Positions 61,232-64,000 of a stretch of DNA of 64,000 bases are shown piece by piece. The DNA lies in assembly GCA_024636955.1 (NCBI GenBank), contig JAGXGB010000024.1, positions 25,162-89,161 of the forward strand, given 5' to 3'. The position numbers were made by a program, and so were the translations under genes. Source of the DNA: Bacteroidales bacterium (GTDB lineage: Bacteria; Bacteroidota; Bacteroidia; Bacteroidales; Lentimicrobiaceae). The number at the start of each line of letters is the position of its first letter. Positions within the stretch are counted from its first letter, which is position 1. The notes beneath the pieces are model-generated. The model was not told the DNA's origin, made no database searches, and saw only the letters and a program-made list of their open reading frames with translations.

Positions 61232-63385
61232 ATGGAACGAAGTAAGGAATGGTTCGCAGCACATATTAGTAAAACGATGAGCCTGCAGGTTTGGCAGGTG
61301 TTCAACACCATCAGCCTTATGGATGGGGGCGCTACAATTCCGTTCCTTGCACGGTATCGTAAAGAGATGACCGGTGGAATGGATGAAGTGGTGCTGGCAT
61401 CTGTGCGTGATAATTACGAAGGACTGCAGGAACTTGAAAAGCGCAGGAGTTTTATTATAAGTTCACTGACTGAGCTTGAGGTTCTTACCCCGGAACTGGA
61501 AAAGGAAGTTGTTAATGCCGCTACGCTTACAGAACTTGAAGACATATACCTGCCATACAAACCAAAGCGCCGAACCAGGGCTACCATTGCACGTGAACGC
61601 GATCTTGAGCCACTGGCTGTGTTGCTTATGAAGCAATTGCCTGTTGATCTGGAGCTTAAGGCCGAAGAGTTTATAAACCTTGAAAAGTCGGTGCTAACTG
61701 TTGAAGATGCTTTATCAGGTGCGCGTGATATCATTGCCGAGTGGATCAGTGAGGATAAGACTGCACGCGAGAGAATGCGCCATGTTTTCACCCGCGAGGC
61801 TGCTATCAGCTCAAAGCCTGTTAAAGGAAAAGAGCTAGAGGGCATGCTGTATCAAAACTACTATGATGTGCGTGAGAATCTGCTTAAATCGCCTTCACAC
61901 CGCATATTAGCTATGTTTAGGGGTGAGGAAGAAGGTTTCTTGAAGTTGTCCATTGATCCGGAAGAAAACACGCCTATAGAAGTCCTGAACCGTGTTTTCA
62001 TTAAAGCAGCCAATCCTGCAGCACAGCAGGTAGAACTTGCAATCAAAGATTCATACAAGCGTCTGTTAAAGCCTTCCATTGAGAATGAAATGCGTCAGAT
62101 AGTTAAGGAAAAGGCTGATCTTGAGGCTATTCGAGTATTTACCATCAACCTCAGGCAATTACTGCTGGCTCCACCACTTGGACAGAAGATGGTACTTGCC
62201 ATTGACCCGGGCTTCCGCACCGGATGCAAGGTAGTGTGCCTCGATCGTCAGGGAAACTTACTGCATAACGAAACCATCTATCCGCATCCTCCGCAAAACG
62301 AAGTGGGTCCGGCTGTATCAAAGATCAAGAATCTGGTTGCAGCCTACGGCATTGAGGCAATAGCTATAGGAAACGGCACCGCAGGACGCGAAACTGAAAA
62401 CTTTATCAGAAGAATACCCTTCGACAGGCCGGTAGTTAGCATCATGGTAAATGAAAGTGGTGCCTCGGTGTACTCAGCATCATCGGTTGCACGGGAAGAG
62501 TTCCCCGAATACGATGTTACAGTCAGAGGTGCCGTGTCAATTGGTCGCCGTTTAATGGATCCGCTGGCCGAACTGGTGAAGATTGACCCTAAGTCGATAG
62601 GAGTAGGGCAGTATCAGCACGATGTAAACCAGTCAGCCCTGAACCGCAGTCTCGAGGATACAGTAGTTAATTGTGTGAATCTGGTAGGAGTGGAGCTTAA
62701 CACTGCCAGCAAGCAATTGCTTAGTTTCGTATCAGGCCTTGGCCCGTCACTCGCTGAAAAGATTGTGCAACACCGCAAGAAGAATGGAGCCTTCCGCTCA
62801 AGGGAGGAATTGCTAGGTGTTAGTCGCTTCGGCGATAAAGCATTTGAACAGGCTGCAGGCTTTTTAAGGATACGCGATGCCGAGAACCCGCTCGATAGCA
62901 GTGCCGTACATCCTGAAAGTTACCATATTGTAAATAAAATGGCCGGGGCACTCAACTGCAGTGTGAGGGAACTGGTTGGTAATAAGGACATCAGGGCTAA
63001 GATCAAACCTGAGCAGTTCATTACCGACAGGGCCGGACTACCTACAATTGTTGATATCCTCCAGGAACTTTCAAAGCCCGGCCTTGACCCTAGGGAGAAG
63101 TTTGATCTCTTTGAATTTGACAGAAACATCAATTCAATTGAAGACCTGAAACCGGGGATGATACTAAACGGCATAGTCACCAACATAACAGCCTTCGGTG
63201 CATTTGTAGATATCGGGGTACACCAGGATGGCCTTGTACATGTGAGCCAGCTGGCAAACCGCTTCGTCAAAGACCCCAACGAAGTGATCAAACTAACACA
63301 AGCGGTTAAAGTAAAGGTAATGGAAGTTGATGTTGCCAGGAAAAGAATATCACTGTCTATCAAGGAGGCACAGAATCAAAATTGA
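61232..63385 (+). CDS. tex: Tex-family RNA-binding transcription accessory protein
   Basis: The 717-residue protein has the Tex layout: a helical N-terminal domain with GATIPFLARYRKEMTGGMDE, the YqgF-like domain (LAIDPGFRTGCKVVCLD, IAIGNGTAGRETE), the helix-hairpin-helix region (GLGPSLAEKIVQHRKKNG) and a C-terminal S1 RNA-binding domain (VTNITAFGAFVDIGVHQDGLVHVS). Tex proteins bind RNA and affect transcription. Length and order are normal. Confidence 0.95.
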   Translation: MERSKEWFAAHISKTMSLQVWQVFNTISLMDGGATIPFLARYRKEMTGGMDEVVLASVRDNYEGLQELEKRRSFIISSLTELEVLTPELEKEVVNAATLTELEDIYLPYKPKRRTRATIARERDLEPLAVLLMKQLPVDLELKAEEFINLEKSVLTVEDALSGARDIIAEWISEDKTARERMRHVFTREAAISSKPVKGKELEGMLYQNYYDVRENLLKSPSHRILAMFRGEEEGFLKLSIDPEENTPIEVLNRVFIKAANPAAQQVELAIKDSYKRLLKPSIENEMRQIVKEKADLEAIRVFTINLRQLLLAPPLGQKMVLAIDPGFRTGCKVVCLDRQGNLLHNETIYPHPPQNEVGPAVSKIKNLVAAYGIEAIAIGNGTAGRETENFIRRIPFDRPVVSIMVNESGASVYSASSVAREEFPEYDVTVRGAVSIGRRLMDPLAELVKIDPKSIGVGQYQHDVNQSALNRSLEDTVVNCVNLVGVELNTASKQLLSFVSGLGPSLAEKIVQHRKKNGAFRSREELLGVSRFGDKAFEQAAGFLRIRDAENPLDSSAVHPESYHIVNKMAGALNCSVRELVGNKDIRAKIKPEQFITDRAGLPTIVDILQELSKPGLDPREKFDLFEFDRNINSIEDLKPGMILNGIVTNITAFGAFVDIGVHQDGLVHVSQLANRFVKDPNEVIKLTQAVKVKVMEVDVARKRISLSIKEAQNQN

Positions 63386-63475
63386 TACATGTGATAGGAA
63401 GAAAAATAATAAAGGACTATATGATGTGTCGCAATTTTTAAAAACCTGAAGCGTTCATAAGCCGGTAACCTGATA

Positions 63476-63971
63476 ATGATGAAACTACGATTACTAATTA
63501 TACTATCTGTAACTGCAATCATAATCCTGCAGCCTTGTTCAGCCGATGCCCAGAAGATAATGGGTGCTATAATCGGGGGTGTAAATGCCACTCAGGTAGA
63601 TGGCGACGAGGTATATGGATACAAAAAGTTCGGTCTTAATGTAGGCGCAGCCGCCATAATTCCTGTCACAGGCAACTGGTCGGTAACTCTTGAAAATATC
63701 TATAGTGAGAAGGGGGCACACCAGCGACCCAGGTTTATTGATTCACTCGATGGTTCATACGACCTTAAGATCAATTACCTCGATGTTCCGGTGCTTATTC
63801 AATACACTGACAAGGACATTGTAACATTTGGACTTGGTGCTTCGTGGGGAGGACTTGTCAAAATAACCGAACAACGCAACAGTATTCCCATGCCTGCAAC
63901 AACCCTTACCAGTGGCATATACCGGTCAAGCGACATAAACTTCCTTATGGATGTACGGTTCAGGCTGGTGA
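63476..63971 (+). CDS. Outer-membrane beta-barrel (porin-like) protein, 3' end missing
   Basis: ATG 63476 opens a frame with a signal peptide (about 1-26, ending SADAQ) followed by alternating strands typical of the small OMP_b-brl families (GGVNATQ, FGLNVGAAAIIPV, NYLDVPVLIQY, FGLGASWGGLV). The frame continues to base 64000, but bases 63972-64000 are sequencing adapter, so the real sequence breaks off after about residue 165 and the last ten codons (reading VSYTHLRAH-like) are artificial. It has no in-window terminator. Function is unknown. Confidence 0.75.
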
Positions 63972-64000
63972 CTGTCTCTTATACACATCTCCGAGCCCAC
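63972..64000 (+). other. Nextera sequencing adapter at contig end
   Basis: The last 29 bases begin with CTGTCTCTTATACACATCT, the transposon mosaic end used in Nextera libraries, and continue with CCGAGCCCAC, the read-2 side of the adapter. It is not genomic DNA of this organism and marks the end of the assembled contig. Confidence 0.97.

Noticed and set aside
63972..64000. C-terminal strand of the last outer-membrane protein
   Set aside because: The codons are the Nextera adapter, not genomic sequence.

Overview
The window looks like one end of a contig from an anaerobic, AT-rich (roughly 35-40 % GC by eye) member of the Bacteroidota, most probably Bacteroidales-like. The evidence is: type IX secretion (T9SS) sorting domains of both type A and type B; the T9SS regulator PorX; an LpxC-FabZ fusion; Bacteroidota-type -7 boxes (TAnnTTTG) and almost no Shine-Dalgarno sequences; and anaerobe functions (a complete rnf operon and the [FeFe]-hydrogenase maturase HydF). 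The last 29 bases (63972-64000) are Illumina Nextera adapter, so the right edge is an assembly end and the last gene is truncated there.

Layout. 1-3342 (minus): histidine degradation genes hutI and ftcD, followed by a translationally coupled MarC-type membrane gene. 3598-7902 (plus): two tandem secreted C10 (streptopain-type) cysteine proteases with CUB-like and T9SS domains. 7987-10982: phoH, hydF and an SDR oxidoreductase. 11061-16891 (plus): an RseC-like gene, then rnfBCDGEA. 16892-17473: a 0.6-kb gap with possible gene remnants. 17474-23838: a DUF5916 outer-membrane-type protein, a CDF-like transporter, an Asp/Glu racemase homologue, a GIN-domain protein, a methyltransferase and an FtsE-like ATPase. 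23788-33775: surface polysaccharide genes (three glycosyltransferases, flippase, two Wzz-like proteins, O-antigen ligase) with murB among them. 33843-39762 (minus): lipid A genes (lpxD, lpxC-fabZ, lpxA, a second lpxD) with efp and an ABC ATPase. 39900-49026 and on to 50273: an HD hydrolase, porX, tsaE, ald, purB, a small protein, proline dehydrogenase, aroB and aroA. 50676-52108: a LutA-like protein and a lipoprotein. 52320-60168 (plus): three large T9SS cargo proteins. 60364-64000: a spermidine-synthase-like protein, tex, and a truncated outer-membrane barrel.

How the genes fit together. The recurring theme is the cell surface: lipid A, long-chain polysaccharide and T9SS cargo, which in this phylum is often anchored through surface LPS, are all here together with the T9SS regulator PorX. 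Rnf couples ferredoxin oxidation to ion pumping, and HydF implies an [FeFe]-hydrogenase elsewhere in the genome.

I saw no CRISPR array, tRNA, rRNA, prophage or intact insertion sequence, and I cannot claim a new multi-gene system. The least explained signals are three intergenic repeat structures: an 8 x 11-bp array with inverted halves (50451-50538), a degenerate 21-bp tandem array (35523-35710) and a pair of identical GACGCGATTAATCGCGTC palindromes (43305-43361). Several start codons were corrected using promoter boxes and hairpins. An unusual number of genes appear to start with TTG.
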